Positions 16,802-26,329 are shown, counted from the stretch's first letter. The stretch: 64,000 bases of DNA from CAVZBW01 sp963778465 (GCA_963778465.1 CAVZUK010000002.1:744001-808000), one strand, 5' to 3'. The notes: generated by a model from the sequence alone, not told the origin. Numbers and translations are program-made.

Positions 16802-18035
16802 TCAGCGGCCGAAGCGATTGCTCACCGCGACGCGCCGGGCCTCGATGATCTCCGCACGTTCCCCGGGAGAGATCCGGCGCGAGTCGGCGGGGAGGGCTTT
16901 GTCGATCTGGTCGAACGGAACGACCCTGGTGGTCGGGACCGGCGCGGTCTCCGTCCGGACGCAGCGGAGGATCACGGGACCCGATCCGTGTCCTGCCGTG
17001 TCCAGCCAGTTGGCGATCCCCGGGTCGCGATGGGCGATCACCGCGCGCAGGATGCCGTCGGCGTCGGTGACCGCCTGATGCCCGTTGAGGCTGCTCTGGT
17101 GCCCCCCGTAGTCGATGGTCTCCCACCACGGGTTCCCGAGCGAGTAGCTCCAGTAGACGCCCTCGGGTGGGGTGACCTCGACGAGCAACGCCTCCTCCGG
17201 GCCGAGCTGCCACGAGCCGATCACCGGACGGTTCTCCGCGGCTGCGCCCATGGCGGTGCCGTCGAGGGGAGGGAGGAACGTGTTGGGCTGCTCGGGCCGC
17301 GAGAATTTGGAGGAAGAAGTCGAGGTTGCCGACGACGAAGTCCCCCAGCGCGATCAGCTGGCGCGCCATGACCGCCCTCGGATCGTCCTGCCGGCGTGCC
17401 TTGGGGGGCCTGGCGCCGGAGATGCGCTCGAGAGAGAGCGACGAGGCGACCTCGTGGTCCCAGTCGTAGAAGAAGTGGCGGACGACGAGCTGGGTGGCGT
17501 TGTCCACGATGGGCAGCCAGTTGCCCTCGTGGGGCTCAGCGGAGAGGACCATGTCGACCTCGCCGTTGGGTCCGAGGTCGAGCTCGTCGAGGAGGACGTT
17601 GGCGGTCGAGGCCATCCCGGCCATGGACTGGAGACCGACGTAGCGCGCCGTGCCGCGCGATCCAAAGAGGCGGTAGCTCTCCCCGCCGCGTAGCGAGCTG
17701 CCGGTGTAGATGCAGTCCGGGCACTCCATCCCCCACTTGTAGATGGCGTCCACGCCGGAGGGCTTGATCGAAAGGACCGGGTTGGTGTCCACGCGCAGCG
17801 CCTGGTCGATGCCGATCCCGAGCAGCACGAGGAGGTGACGGATCCCGGAGGCCATATCCACCGCGTTGCGCGACGCGTCATTGGCCAGGACGGTGTGCGA
17901 TGCCTCCCCGAGTCGCTCGAGCAGGTGGGCCCACGCCTTGCCCGACTCCAGGTCCTCGGCGGTGGCGTCCCCGGCCCGGGCCGCCTCCCCCACGACGAAG
18001 GGCATCCAATCGGGGTTCACGAACGACCCGGCCAT
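16802..18035 (-). pseudogene. DUF1214-domain protein, interrupted by an apparent 1-base insertion
   Basis: The N-terminal ~240 residues run from ATG 18035 (GGAGGTAGGCG before it; 'MAGSFVNPDWMPFVVGEAAR') to 'GNLDFFL'. The next frame carries on with 'KFSRPEQPNTFLPPLDGTAM' and the DUF1214 part ('GPEEALLVEVTPPEGVYWSY', 'YSLGNPWWE'), ending at 16802. Skipping one C at about 17309 joins the two halves without loss. Function of the family is not established; members often neighbour sulfotransferases in mycobacteria-like genomes, as here. Starts 3 bp after the TetR stop, so same operon. Could be intact in the organism if the extra base is an error. Confidence 0.78.
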
Positions 18036-18038
18036 CGC

Positions 18039-18749
18039 CTACCTCCATCTCCTCGTTGGTGTCGCTTCTTCGTCACGTGCTTGCTCCTCCGCTCCGATGG
18101 CGTGCAGGCAGAACCGGACGACCCGGTCCCGCGACTCTCGGGGTCGCAGGGGGAAGCCCGACCACTGCCGCTCCACGACCCCCCAGACGACGTCGTGGAT
18201 CGACCGGGCGTCCGGGCCGGGATCCACGCCCCGGAACAGGCCCTCACGCCTCCCGGCCTCGAGCTGTGCGACGAGCGGGGCGAGCATGAGGTCGTAGGCC
18301 AGCTCGAGCTCCGCCGGCGTCTCCCGACGCCGCAGCTGCGCCTGCATGGACAGGTCCTGGAGGTTGGCGGAGACCCGGCGGTCGAAGGCGAGCTGCAGCC
18401 GCCCGTCGATCCAGGCCACGACTGCCGACACGGGGTCGGTGGCCGAGGCCATCCGTCGTGCCAGCCGGTCCGCCTCCCGCTCGGCGGCGTCGGCGAACAC
18501 CGCCATGACGAGCTCGTCCTTGGAGGCAAAGTGCCGGTAGAAGGCCCGGGTGCCCAGGTTGGCCCGCGAGAGGACCTCCCGCACCGTCACGCCTGCGGCG
18601 CCCCGCTCGCGCAGCACCGCCCGCGCCGTGTCGACGAGCAGCTCCCCCTCCGCGACGTTCGCCCCGTCCGGGCGCCGGTCGCGCGGCCGGAGGGCCCGCA
18701 CGTCGCCCTTGCGGCTCGGCGGCGGGGCCGGTGACTCAGAGGCGGGCAT
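18039..18749 (-). CDS. TetR-family regulator
   Basis: About 236 residues. Helix-turn-helix 'LVDTARAVLRERGAAGVTVR', 'EVLSRANLGTRAFYRHFASK', then a ligand domain of about 150 residues. The start at ATG 18749 lies inside the last 14 bases of the sulfotransferase gene, and the stop is 3 bp before the DUF1214 gene, so it is embedded in the operon it presumably controls. N-terminal 35 residues are Pro/Arg-rich. Confidence 0.85.
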   Translation of the reverse strand: MPASESPAPPPSRKGDVRALRPRDRRPDGANVAEGELLVDTARAVLRERGAAGVTVREVLSRANLGTRAFYRHFASKDELVMAVFADAAEREADRLARRMASATDPVSAVVAWIDGRLQLAFDRRVSANLQDLSMQAQLRRRETPAELELAYDLMLAPLVAQLEAGRREGLFRGVDPGPDARSIHDVVWGVVERQWSGFPLRPRESRDRVVRFCLHAIGAEEQARDEEATPTRRWR

Positions 18750-19881
18750 CGAAGCGAGCGATGTAGGGGGCGAAGCGCTCCCGGACCTGGTCGGGGTCCA
18801 GCCCGAAGTCCGCCAGGGAGTAGCTGGAGTGGCCGTGCGATCCCGGCTCGTGGCCGGCGGCCCAGTCCGTGACGGCACTGCGGGAGGCCTCGGAGAGCTC
18901 GAGGCCGATCCGCTCGTAGGCGGTCGCGAGGGCGGAGACGGGGTCGGTCTGCAGGTCGGCTAGGGCGACGTCGGCGAACCGGTCGTCGCCGACGCGGTCC
19001 CGGAAGTCCATGGCGCGCCGGACCGCCTCCCACCACCGGTCGAGTTGCTCCCGCCCGAGCTCCAGCGGATCGTCCCGATCGCTGCTCCAGCTCCGCGTGT
19101 AGTGGATCAGGTTGCACACCGAGCCGAGCACCATGGCCGGGTCGCGGTGGCTCCAGAGGAACCTCGCCCCGGGATACGCCTCGAGCAACGCGTCCATGGC
19201 GAACATGTGGACCGGCGTCTTCAAGTGCCAGAGCCGAGGGGGACACCGCCACTGCAGGAGGTGGAGCACCCTGCGGTGGTAGAGGTACGTCGACCGCATG
19301 TCGCAGTCCGTGACCCACGCCATGTACGAGGGGACGCGCGCCGAGCCGTCGAAGTGCACGGCGCGAAAGCTCATCCCGAGCAGGTCCTGGCACTCCGTGG
19401 CGGTCGTCGCCTCCTGGTGGTAGAGGGTCTGCATCAGCGGGAACATCTCGTTGACCATCGCCAGGCCGGCCTCGGTGGCCGCGATCCTCGGATCCGTGTG
19501 CTCGGTCGCGGAGGTCGGGGGCGGTACCGGGGTGGAGGACTCCCACAGCCGCAGCGAGCGGAACTGCGGGTCGGCGGCCACGAGCTGGCTGAGGGCGGTG
19601 GTCCCCGTTCGCGGCAGGCCGATCACGAAGACCGGACCCTCCACCTCCTGCTCCTCGATCTCGGGATGTCGCCGGTACGTGTCCTCGACGCTCAGGCGCG
19701 CGGAGAGGAGCATGCCGAGGCGCGCCTGCTGCATGAGCTCGCCGTCTTCGGTGAGGTCGCCCTCGCGGTTCATGGAGTCGACCAGGCGCTCGAGACCCTC
19801 CCGGAAGTCGCCCGGGCCAAACTCGCGCAGGCCGGTCTGGGCGAGGGCCCCCTCCACCAACTCGTCTGCGTCGAGCCCCAT
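18736..19881 (-). CDS. sulfotransferase family protein
   Basis: About 381 residues. PAPS-binding 5'-phosphosulfate loop 'VFVIGLPRTGTTALSQL' near residue 85 and 3'-phosphate region 'GARFLWSHRDPAMVLGS'. Transfers sulfate from PAPS to a hydroxyl, in actinobacteria often on lipids or glycans; acceptor unknown. Start ATG 19881 (G-rich stretch upstream); an ATG at 19935 would add 18 residues. First gene of the sulfotransferase-TetR-DUF1214-hydrolase operon, divergent from the FtsH-like gene. The PAPS needed could come from sulfate assimilation, whose reductive branch is at 62-64 kb. Confidence 0.83.
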   Translation of the reverse strand: MGLDADELVEGALAQTGLREFGPGDFREGLERLVDSMNREGDLTEDGELMQQARLGMLLSARLSVEDTYRRHPEIEEQEVEGPVFVIGLPRTGTTALSQLVAADPQFRSLRLWESSTPVPPPTSATEHTDPRIAATEAGLAMVNEMFPLMQTLYHQEATTATECQDLLGMSFRAVHFDGSARVPSYMAWVTDCDMRSTYLYHRRVLHLLQWRCPPRLWHLKTPVHMFAMDALLEAYPGARFLWSHRDPAMVLGSVCNLIHYTRSWSSDRDDPLELGREQLDRWWEAVRRAMDFRDRVGDDRFADVALADLQTDPVSALATAYERIGLELSEASRSAVTDWAAGHEPGSHGHSSYSLADFGLDPDQVRERFAPYIARFDARL

Positions 19882-20058
19882 CGCCCCCCCACGCACCACC
19901 GGGTGCGTAAACACCGTTTTCGCTCCGCCGCCCACATTGTTCGCCTCGCGAGGAGACCCGTCAAGCGACGATCCCGCGCGACGATCCCGGCCGAGCCGAT
20001 CATCGGCCTACGCCCCTCGCTACGCTGGCCGAATCCTCAGTTGCCGACGGGCCGCCAC

Positions 20059-21966
20059 GTGTCGATCGTGAACCGCCATCAAACGAGCACCGCCCGCCGG
20101 CCCTCGCCGGGGGAGCGCCCGCAGGGTTCCGCGCCGCGGCCCCCTCCCCGATGGCGAATGTGGCTGCTCCCGATCGGCATCCTGATCACGTTCCTGCTCC
20201 TGCTCGTGCCGACGATGACGGGCAAGCCGACCAAGAACTTCAGCTACAGCAGCTTCGTGTCGGCCGTCGACTCGAACCAGGTGAAGACGGCATCGATCGA
20301 TCCGAGCGGCTCGGTGACCGGCACGCTCGCGAGCGGCGAGAGCTACACCAGCCAGATCCCGACCGCCCTGAACACCTCCGGTCTGACGTCGACCCTGCGG
20401 GACCACGACGTCGAGGTGACCGGCGTCGGGCCGTCGTCGAACGCCTTGGCGATCGTCCTCTCGTTCCTACCACTACTCCTCTTTATCGGCCTCTTCATCT
20501 TTGTGGGCTTCGCCGCCCGCCGGCGGTTGTCCGGTGGCGTCATGGGCATCGGGGCCTCGAAGGCCAAGGTCTACGACGAGGACCGCCCCTCCACGCGGTT
20601 CGCCGACGTAGCCGGATACGAGGGCGCCAAGCAAGAGGTCTCCGAGGTCGTCGATTTCCTCAAGAACCCCGACAAGTACGCCCGCGCCGGTGCCATCGGT
20701 CCCCGTGGCCTGCTTATGGTGGGGCCCCCGGGGACGGGGAAGACCCTGATGGCCCGGGCCATCGCCGGTGAAGCGGAGGTGCCCTTCCTGGCATTGACCG
20801 GGTCGAGCTTCGTGGAGCTCTTCGTCGGGGTGGGGGCTTCTCGCGTGCGGGACCTGTTCGCAGACGCCCGAAAGCGGGCCCCCTCGATCATCTTCATCGA
20901 CGAGATCGACGCCATCGGCCAACGGCGAGGGGGTTCGTTCGTGGCCAACGACGAGCGTGAGCAGACCCTCAACCAGCTGCTGGCGGAGATGGACGGCTTC
21001 GACCCGAGCGCCGGCGTCGTGGTGGTCGGTGCGACCAACCGGCCGGAGGTTCTCGACCCCGCGCTGCTGCGGCCCGGCCGATTCGATCGTCAGGTCGAGA
21101 TACCGCTTCCCCGCCAGATGGAGAGGAAGGCCATCCTGGAGGTCCACGTCAAGGACAAGCATCTGGCCCCCGACGTGGACCTCGGTGTCGTCGCCCGAGG
21201 GACGCCCGGGTTCTCCGGAGCCGATCTGGCCAACCTGGTCAACGAGGCGGCCATCGTCGCCGTGCGCCATGACCGGGATGTCATCATGGCCGCGGACCTG
21301 GACGAGGCTCGCGATCGGATCATCCTGGGTCGTCGGGAAGCGGCCAACGCACTCCTCCCCGAAGAGAAGCACTCGGTCGCCGTCCACGAGGCCGGGCACG
21401 CCCTGGTGGCCCTCTTCTCGCCCCACGCGGATCCCGTGGCCAAGGTGACCATCCTTCCCGCCGGGATGGCACTCGGCGTCACCGAGCAGCTGCCCGACGA
21501 CGAGCGCCACCTCTACCGCGAGAGCTACCTCTACGAGTCGCTCGCCGTGCGGCTCGGGGGACGGGCGTCGGAGCTCCTGGTGCTCGGAGAGGCGTCCTCG
21601 GGTGCGGCCAACGACCTGCAGAGCGCGACCGAACTGGCGATCCGGATGGTCAGGGACTGGGGGCTCTCGAAGCGCGTCGGTCCCGTCGGCTACGGCCAGG
21701 ATGGTCCCGGCTACCTGGGAGCAGGCCCCGCGCAATCCAAGCCGTACGCCGAGGGGACCCAACAGGTGATCGACGAGGAGGTGAGCCGCCTCCTACGGGA
21801 GGCGGAGGAGCGGGCGCGCACGCTGCTGAGCGATCACCGGAGCGCCTTGGACGCCACGGTCGAGCTCCTCATGGAACGCGAGACGATCAGTGGCGACGAC
21901 CTGGCGGACGTGGTCCGTCGAGTCGGCGACAGCAGGCCCCCGGTGCACGTTCCGGAAGGGAGCTGA
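20059..21966 (+). CDS. ftsH: FtsH-type ATP-dependent zinc metalloprotease
   Basis: 635 residues, the family's usual length. Order: first membrane helix at about 33-55, extracytoplasmic domain (60-130), second helix ('AIVLSFLPLLLFIGLFIFVG'), AAA domain with Walker A GPPGTGKT (222-229), Walker B 'IIFIDEID' and SRH ('ATNRPEVLDPALLRPGRFDR'), then the protease domain with HEAGH at 443-447. Degrades membrane and some cytosolic proteins. GTG 20059 is used; GTG 20068 in the same frame is equally possible. A TACGCT box at 20029 could be the -10. May be a second FtsH paralog, since it is not next to tilS/folE genes. Confidence 0.9.
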   Translation: MSIVNRHQTSTARRPSPGERPQGSAPRPPPRWRMWLLPIGILITFLLLLVPTMTGKPTKNFSYSSFVSAVDSNQVKTASIDPSGSVTGTLASGESYTSQIPTALNTSGLTSTLRDHDVEVTGVGPSSNALAIVLSFLPLLLFIGLFIFVGFAARRRLSGGVMGIGASKAKVYDEDRPSTRFADVAGYEGAKQEVSEVVDFLKNPDKYARAGAIGPRGLLMVGPPGTGKTLMARAIAGEAEVPFLALTGSSFVELFVGVGASRVRDLFADARKRAPSIIFIDEIDAIGQRRGGSFVANDEREQTLNQLLAEMDGFDPSAGVVVVGATNRPEVLDPALLRPGRFDRQVEIPLPRQMERKAILEVHVKDKHLAPDVDLGVVARGTPGFSGADLANLVNEAAIVAVRHDRDVIMAADLDEARDRIILGRREAANALLPEEKHSVAVHEAGHALVALFSPHADPVAKVTILPAGMALGVTEQLPDDERHLYRESYLYESLAVRLGGRASELLVLGEASSGAANDLQSATELAIRMVRDWGLSKRVGPVGYGQDGPGYLGAGPAQSKPYAEGTQQVIDEEVSRLLREAEERARTLLSDHRSALDATVELLMERETISGDDLADVVRRVGDSRPPVHVPEGS

Positions 21967-22506
21967 TCAGAAGGTCCATCGCGTCGCGCCACCGGGCTCG
22001 ATCGTGGCCACGGCATAGGCGTCGTCGGTCACGAACTCGTAGACGTACCACGGCGGAGGACCGGCGCTCGGGGCGCTGTACTCGTGGGTGAAGCCGCCGT
22101 CGGCCACCGACGGTGCCCAGCCGCCACCGGCGAACACCTGTGCCAGCCGCCGGAGCGAGGCGTCGTCGGTGACCCGCACGGCTCGGCCCTCGAGCGCGAC
22201 GTCGTAGCCGTGGATGGCCACACCGAAGGCGCAGCGCGGATCGCGCTCGATGTTCCGGATCTTGCGAGACCCCGGGCCGCCACTGAAGTAGTAACGACCG
22301 TCGACCCAGAACGCTCCGACGGCCGTCATGTGCGGCCGACCGTCCGCATCGATCGTAGCCAGCCAGAACGTGTGGTGGTCGGGTCCGCCGGTGCCGGGCT
22401 CTTGGTCGAGGTTCGTCTCGAGCCTGCGGCGCACGTCGGCCCACTGCAGCGGGGCGAGGTCGTACAGGTCGGCGAGGTTCTTGGTGCGGGGTTCGAAAGC
22501 AGCCAT
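21967..22506 (-). CDS. pyridoxamine 5'-phosphate oxidase-fold protein (split-barrel, FMN/F420)
   Basis: 179 residues. 'FWLATIDADGRPHMTAVGAF' and 'YYFSGGPGSRKIRNIERDPR' are the hallmark split-barrel strands of the PNPOx-like superfamily; the closing 'WYVYEFVTDDAYAVATIEPG' resembles actinobacterial F420-binding members. Cofactor and substrate unproven. ATG 22506 (MAAFEP) is preferred; ATG 22539 is upstream in frame. Convergent with ftsH, stop codons adjoining. Confidence 0.75.
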   Translation of the reverse strand: MAAFEPRTKNLADLYDLAPLQWADVRRRLETNLDQEPGTGGPDHHTFWLATIDADGRPHMTAVGAFWVDGRYYFSGGPGSRKIRNIERDPRCAFGVAIHGYDVALEGRAVRVTDDASLRRLAQVFAGGGWAPSVADGGFTHEYSAPSAGPPPWYVYEFVTDDAYAVATIEPGGATRWTF

Positions 22507-22567
22507 GTCGATACGACGAGCGAGTATGGCCTTACTCATCGACGCGGTCGCCGGCGAGCGAAGAACG

Positions 22568-23404
22568 TCAGGCGGTGAACCTTGCAGAGGCGCCGGCACT
22601 CACGTCGATGACGGAGCCCGTGATGTGGGTGGAGTGGGGTCCGACGAGGAAGAGGATCGCCTGGCTGACCTCCTCGGGCTCGAGCAGGGGCAGGGGCTGC
22701 ACGTGCAGGGCCCGGAGCACCTGTTCCGCGTCTGCCTGGGTGGGTTGCTCGAGATCGGGACGGACCTGCCGGAAAAGGGCGTCGTTCAGGACCATGGGCG
22801 TCGCGATGTTGCCCGGCGCCACCGCGTTGACGGTGATGCCGAAGCCCGCGAGATCGTTGGCCGCCGCCTTGACCAGCCCGATGAGCCCCCACTTGGAGGC
22901 GATGTAGGCGATCATGCCGGGCACGGCGCTCCTGCCCAACATCGACGACGTGGCCACGATCCGCCCGTAGCCCCGCTCCCTCATCACGGGTGCCACGGCT
23001 CTGATGCTGTGGAACGCGCCGGTCAGGTTGGCGCCGATGACGTCGTCCCAGAGCTGGTCGTCGATCTCGTGGACGCCGCCGGCGCCACTGACGCCGGCGT
23101 TGGCGACGAGGACGTCCACCCGGCCGAAGTGGTCGATCGTCTGCGAGACCGCAGACTCGACCTGTTCGGTCACCGCCACGTCGGCTCGGATCCCGAGGGC
23201 CCGGCGGCCCGTCTTCTCCACCAGGGCCACGGACTCCGCGAGGTCGTCCTCGGTGGCCATGGGGTACCCGATCGAGCCGTAGTCGGCGCAGCGATCGCAG
23301 ACCACGATGTCGGCACCCTCGCCGGCGAGGGTCAGCGCGTGGGCCCGCCCCTGCCCCCGGGCGCCGCCGGTGATCACTGCCACTTGTCCGTCCAGCTGGC
23401 CCAT
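22568..23404 (-). CDS. SDR oxidoreductase, mycofactocin-coupled type
   Basis: 278 residues, classical Rossmann SDR. NAD(P) loop 'VAVITGGARGQGRAHALTLA' (TGxxxGxG), 'NAGVSG', catalytic Ser in 'IVATSSMLGRS' and Y-x-x-x-K in 'IAYIASKWGL'. The GARGQGRxHA loop plus the ~20-residue insert after the second strand ('CDRCADYGSIGYPMATEDDL') mark the mycofactocin-associated SDR group (TIGR03971-like), which keeps its NAD tightly bound and passes electrons to mycofactocin. No mycofactocin genes are in this window. Start ATG 23404 is favoured by GGGAGG 4 nt before it; ATG 23416 is upstream. Confidence 0.83.
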   Translation of the reverse strand: MGQLDGQVAVITGGARGQGRAHALTLAGEGADIVVCDRCADYGSIGYPMATEDDLAESVALVEKTGRRALGIRADVAVTEQVESAVSQTIDHFGRVDVLVANAGVSGAGGVHEIDDQLWDDVIGANLTGAFHSIRAVAPVMRERGYGRIVATSSMLGRSAVPGMIAYIASKWGLIGLVKAAANDLAGFGITVNAVAPGNIATPMVLNDALFRQVRPDLEQPTQADAEQVLRALHVQPLPLLEPEEVSQAILFLVGPHSTHITGSVIDVSAGASARFTA

Positions 23405-23591
23405 CGTGCCTCCCATGCGTCGAGCGCCGCGAAGTGTGGGCGCTCCCGTGTCCTGACGTCGCGGCCGGCGCCCCGCCTCCTCCGCCGGACACTATCGACA
23501 CCGCGGGCCGCCGGCCCATCGGGCGCCGCCGACGATCGGGCGACTCGCCCGGAGGTCCGCTACCGTTGCCCTGCGAGGATCGGAGGGCGGC

Positions 23592-23888
23592 GTGAGCGAC
23601 GAGACCCCTGCGGCAAACCGGGCAAAGGTTGCGGCACTCCTGCATGAAGCCGGAGAGACCCATCACCGGGTGTACCGGATCACCGACGGTGAGGACAGCG
23701 ACTGGGCCTCGTTTTATGCCGACTGGCTGATCAGGCTCTCCGAGCTGCCGGAGCTCTTGGGGAAGACACCGGTCCGCAGCGAGCTCGTCTATCTCCTGGT
23801 CCAGCTCGACAAAGACTTCGCCGCCAGTGATCCCAAGGAGCCGTGGGAGGACTACTACGCCTCCCGGATCCTCCAGCACTTCGCCTGA
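23592..23888 (+). CDS. small conserved-looking protein of unknown function
   Basis: 98 residues, acidic, no signal or membrane segment. GTG 23592 with GGAGGGCGGC in front. The sequence ('HHRVYRITDGEDSDWASFYA', 'WLIRLSELPELLG', ending 'EPWEDYYASRILQHF') reminds me of short actinobacterial proteins of unknown role; I cannot name a domain. Real gene judged by start signal and non-random composition. Confidence 0.65.
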   Translation: MSDETPAANRAKVAALLHEAGETHHRVYRITDGEDSDWASFYADWLIRLSELPELLGKTPVRSELVYLLVQLDKDFAASDPKEPWEDYYASRILQHFA

Positions 23889-23982
23889 AATTGGCGTAGC
23901 GGCCCCATCCCACCCAGGCGCACCGGCGGGACCTTTCGCCGACCATGTGCCGCGCCTTGACTCGGTCGGCACAGTATGTCTA

Positions 23983-24004
23983 AATCACTAGATACCTAGT
24001 GGTT
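23983..24004. promoter_or_regulatory. GntR-type operator upstream of the ABC operon
   Basis: CACTAG-ATAC-CTAGTG, a perfect 6-bp-arm palindrome (23986-24001) that extends to 9-bp arms with one mismatch. Lies 22-44 bp before ATG 24027 of the GntR gene, just after a TTGACT (-35-like, 23957-23962). Most likely the binding site of the GntR regulator that heads the operon. Confidence 0.65.
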
Positions 24005-24026
24005 TCTGGCTCCGTCGAGAGGTTGC

Positions 24027-24419
24027 ATGATCCATTTCCGTATCGAAACGCGCTCTGGCGTCCCGCCGTACCTCCAGCTCATGCGCCAGGTTCGTCAGGC
24101 CCTGCGGATGGGGACCCTTCGGCCCGGTGACCAGCTGCCCACCGTCAAGGAGATCGTCGCCGCGGTCGCCGTGAACCCCAACACGGTGTCCCGTGCGTAC
24201 CGAGAGCTCGAGCACGAGGGACTCGTGGAGGGCCGGCCCGGAGTCGGGACCTTCGTCATCGCCCGCCCGGCGGGCCCCCCGCCGGCCACCCACGCCCGAT
24301 TGGTCCGCAGCCTCCGCCGGTGGGTGGACGGCGCCAGGGGCGAGGGGCTCGACGACGAAGCCATCGAATCGATGGTGAAGGCCACGCTCTCCGATTCGCA
24401 GACGGAGGTGGTGGCATGA
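24027..24419 (+). CDS. GntR-family regulator, YtrA subfamily
   Basis: 130 residues: winged helix-turn-helix ('YLQLMRQVRQALRMGTLRPG', 'GDQLPTVKEIVAAVAVNPNT', 'RELEHEGLVEGRPGVGTFV') with only a short C-terminal tail, the YtrA layout. This subfamily normally controls the ABC exporter genes cotranscribed with it, as here. Stop overlaps the ATPase start (ATGA). The palindrome at 23983-24004 is its probable operator. Confidence 0.88.
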   Translation: MIHFRIETRSGVPPYLQLMRQVRQALRMGTLRPGDQLPTVKEIVAAVAVNPNTVSRAYRELEHEGLVEGRPGVGTFVIARPAGPPPATHARLVRSLRRWVDGARGEGLDDEAIESMVKATLSDSQTEVVA

Positions 24420-25327
24420 ACGAGCTGTCGCAAACGAATTCCGTGGTGACCTCCGCCCTCTCCAAGCGCTACGGCTCGGTGTCGGCGATCTCCGACTGCA
24501 CCCTCGGCATTCCCCAGGGCACGGTGACCGCTCTCATCGGCCCGAACGGGGCAGGCAAGACCACGCTGCTCAAGCTGCTGGCAGGCCTGAGCCGCCCGAG
24601 CGCGGGACGGATCTCGGTCTTTGGGCGTGCCCCCCGCCAGGATCCCGCCTTCCTCGCCGAGGTCGGGTTCCTGGCCCAGGAGGCACCTCTGTACCGCCGG
24701 CTGGACGCGAGGACCCACCTGGCCTTCGGCGCGCGACTCAACCCCCGATTCGACATGGCACTCGCTACCGACCGGCTGCACAGACTCGCGATACCGATGG
24801 ACCGGCCGGTGGCTCACCTCTCCGGCGGCCAGCGTGCCCAGGTGGCACTGGCGCTCGCACTGTCGAAGCGGCCCCAGCTCCTGCTCCTGGACGAGCCGGT
24901 GGCGGCCCTCGACCCCTTGGCACGCCGGGAGTTCCTCGGGTCGCTGGCCGAGGCGGTCGCCGACGGAGGGTTGACGGTCGTGATGTCGTCTCACCTCCTG
25001 CTCGATCTCGAACGCATCTGTGACCACCTCGTCCTCCTCTCCGCGTCTCGAGTCCAGCTCTGCGGGGACATCGAGACCTTGCTGGCCGAGCACAAGGTGC
25101 TGACGTCCTCGCGGCGTTCCACGGGGATGTTGGAGCGCCTCCACTCCATCGTCTCGGTCAGCCAGACCTCGCGAGAGACGAACGCCGTGGTACGGCTCGG
25201 GGGCGCGGTGCTCGACCCGGACTGGCAGGTCGACGACATCTCGCTCGAGGAGCTGGTGCTGGCCTACATGGGCCAGGCGGCGAGGCCGGGAACGCTCGGA
25301 CTCGCGTCGGTGGGAGGCGGGCGATGA
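24416..25327 (+). CDS. ABC transporter ATP-binding protein
   Basis: 303 residues. Walker A 'GPNGAGKTTLLKLLAG', Q-loop region 'EVGFLAQEAPLYRR', signature 'LSGGQRAQVALALALSK', Walker B 'LLLLDEPVAALDP', H-loop 'VVMSSHLLLDLERI'. CcmA/YtrB-like exporter ATPase, cytoplasmic face of the membrane. Linked by ATGA overlaps on both sides to the GntR regulator and the permease. Confidence 0.92.
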   Translation: MNELSQTNSVVTSALSKRYGSVSAISDCTLGIPQGTVTALIGPNGAGKTTLLKLLAGLSRPSAGRISVFGRAPRQDPAFLAEVGFLAQEAPLYRRLDARTHLAFGARLNPRFDMALATDRLHRLAIPMDRPVAHLSGGQRAQVALALALSKRPQLLLLDEPVAALDPLARREFLGSLAEAVADGGLTVVMSSHLLLDLERICDHLVLLSASRVQLCGDIETLLAEHKVLTSSRRSTGMLERLHSIVSVSQTSRETNAVVRLGGAVLDPDWQVDDISLEELVLAYMGQAARPGTLGLASVGGGR

Positions 25328-26286
25328 CCTGGGTCACCTTGCGCCTGCACCGGAACCAGGGCCTGTTCGCCGCCGCAGCGCTGGTCGCGGTGGCCGCCTT
25401 CCTCGTCCCGACCGGCATCTCGCTGTCCAACACGTACCATCAGGCGGTCTCGACCTGCAGCTCGACCGGGAGCTGCGGAAGCCTCTCCGACGAGCTGTTC
25501 CAGGGCGACGCCTGGATGTTCGGGCTCGTGACCCTGCTGACCATGATCGTGCCGGCACTCTTCGGCGTGTTCTGGGGCTCGCCGCTGTTTGCCAAGGACC
25601 TGGAGGACGGTACCCACACGCTGGCCTGGACCCAGACCGCCACGCGGCGCAGCTGGTTCGGTGCCAATGCTGCATGGGCCCTGGTCGGTGCGGCGGTCTG
25701 GGGTGGGGTCATGTCGTGGCTCGTCACGTGGTGGCTCGGACCGGTCAACGCCGTCGACCTCAACCGGTTCGACCCGAGCCGCTTCGACGTCCAGGGCATC
25801 GTGCCGGTCGCCTACGCCCTGTTCGCGGTGAGCCTCGGCATGGTCGCCGGGGCCTGGCTGCGACGCGTGTTGCCCGCCGTCGCCGTCACGGTCGGCGGCT
25901 ACATCGCGGTCCGGGCGATCATCGAGATCGTTCTCCGCCCGCACTACATGGCGCCACTGACCTGGAAGCTGTCCCCGAAGGCAGGAGGCCATGCGGGCGG
26001 TCCGCCCGGAGGCGCCTGGATCCTCTCCAACCATCTGGTGAACGCAGCGGGCCATTCGATCGCCGGGCCGGTGAGTCCCAGCTCCCTTCCCGCCGCCTGC
26101 CAGACAGCCGCCCAGCTCAGGATCACGCCGGGCTGCCTGGCCGCGCAGGGATGGCACATCGTCGCGACCTTTCAGCCTGCGAGCCGGTTCTGGGCCTTCC
26201 AGGGCATAGAGGCCGCCATCTTCGTCGCGCTCGCCGTCGTCCTCGCCGGATTGGCGGCATGGCGAATCTTGAGGATGGATGCGTGA
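25324..26286 (+). CDS. ABC transporter permease
   Basis: 320 residues, about six membrane segments: one near residues 12-32, then 65-85, 115-137, 158-180, 188-206 and a last one near 295-315. The extracytoplasmic loops are long ('YHQAVSTCSSTGSCGS' after helix 1 and residues 210-290). Matches the permeases that partner GntR/YtrA-regulated ATPases; cargo unknown, often cell-envelope-active compounds. ATG 25324 overlaps the ATPase stop (ATGA). Confidence 0.82.
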   Translation: MTWVTLRLHRNQGLFAAAALVAVAAFLVPTGISLSNTYHQAVSTCSSTGSCGSLSDELFQGDAWMFGLVTLLTMIVPALFGVFWGSPLFAKDLEDGTHTLAWTQTATRRSWFGANAAWALVGAAVWGGVMSWLVTWWLGPVNAVDLNRFDPSRFDVQGIVPVAYALFAVSLGMVAGAWLRRVLPAVAVTVGGYIAVRAIIEIVLRPHYMAPLTWKLSPKAGGHAGGPPGGAWILSNHLVNAAGHSIAGPVSPSSLPAACQTAAQLRITPGCLAAQGWHIVATFQPASRFWAFQGIEAAIFVALAVVLAGLAAWRILRMDA

Positions 26287-26329
26287 CTTGCGGACGAGAT
26301 CCGGACCGCGCTGCTGTCGTTCTCGGGCG

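Noticed and set aside
19045..20058. N-terminal extension of the FtsH frame over the sulfotransferase gene
   Set aside because: Overlaps a real gene on the other strand; FtsH homology begins just after GTG 20059.
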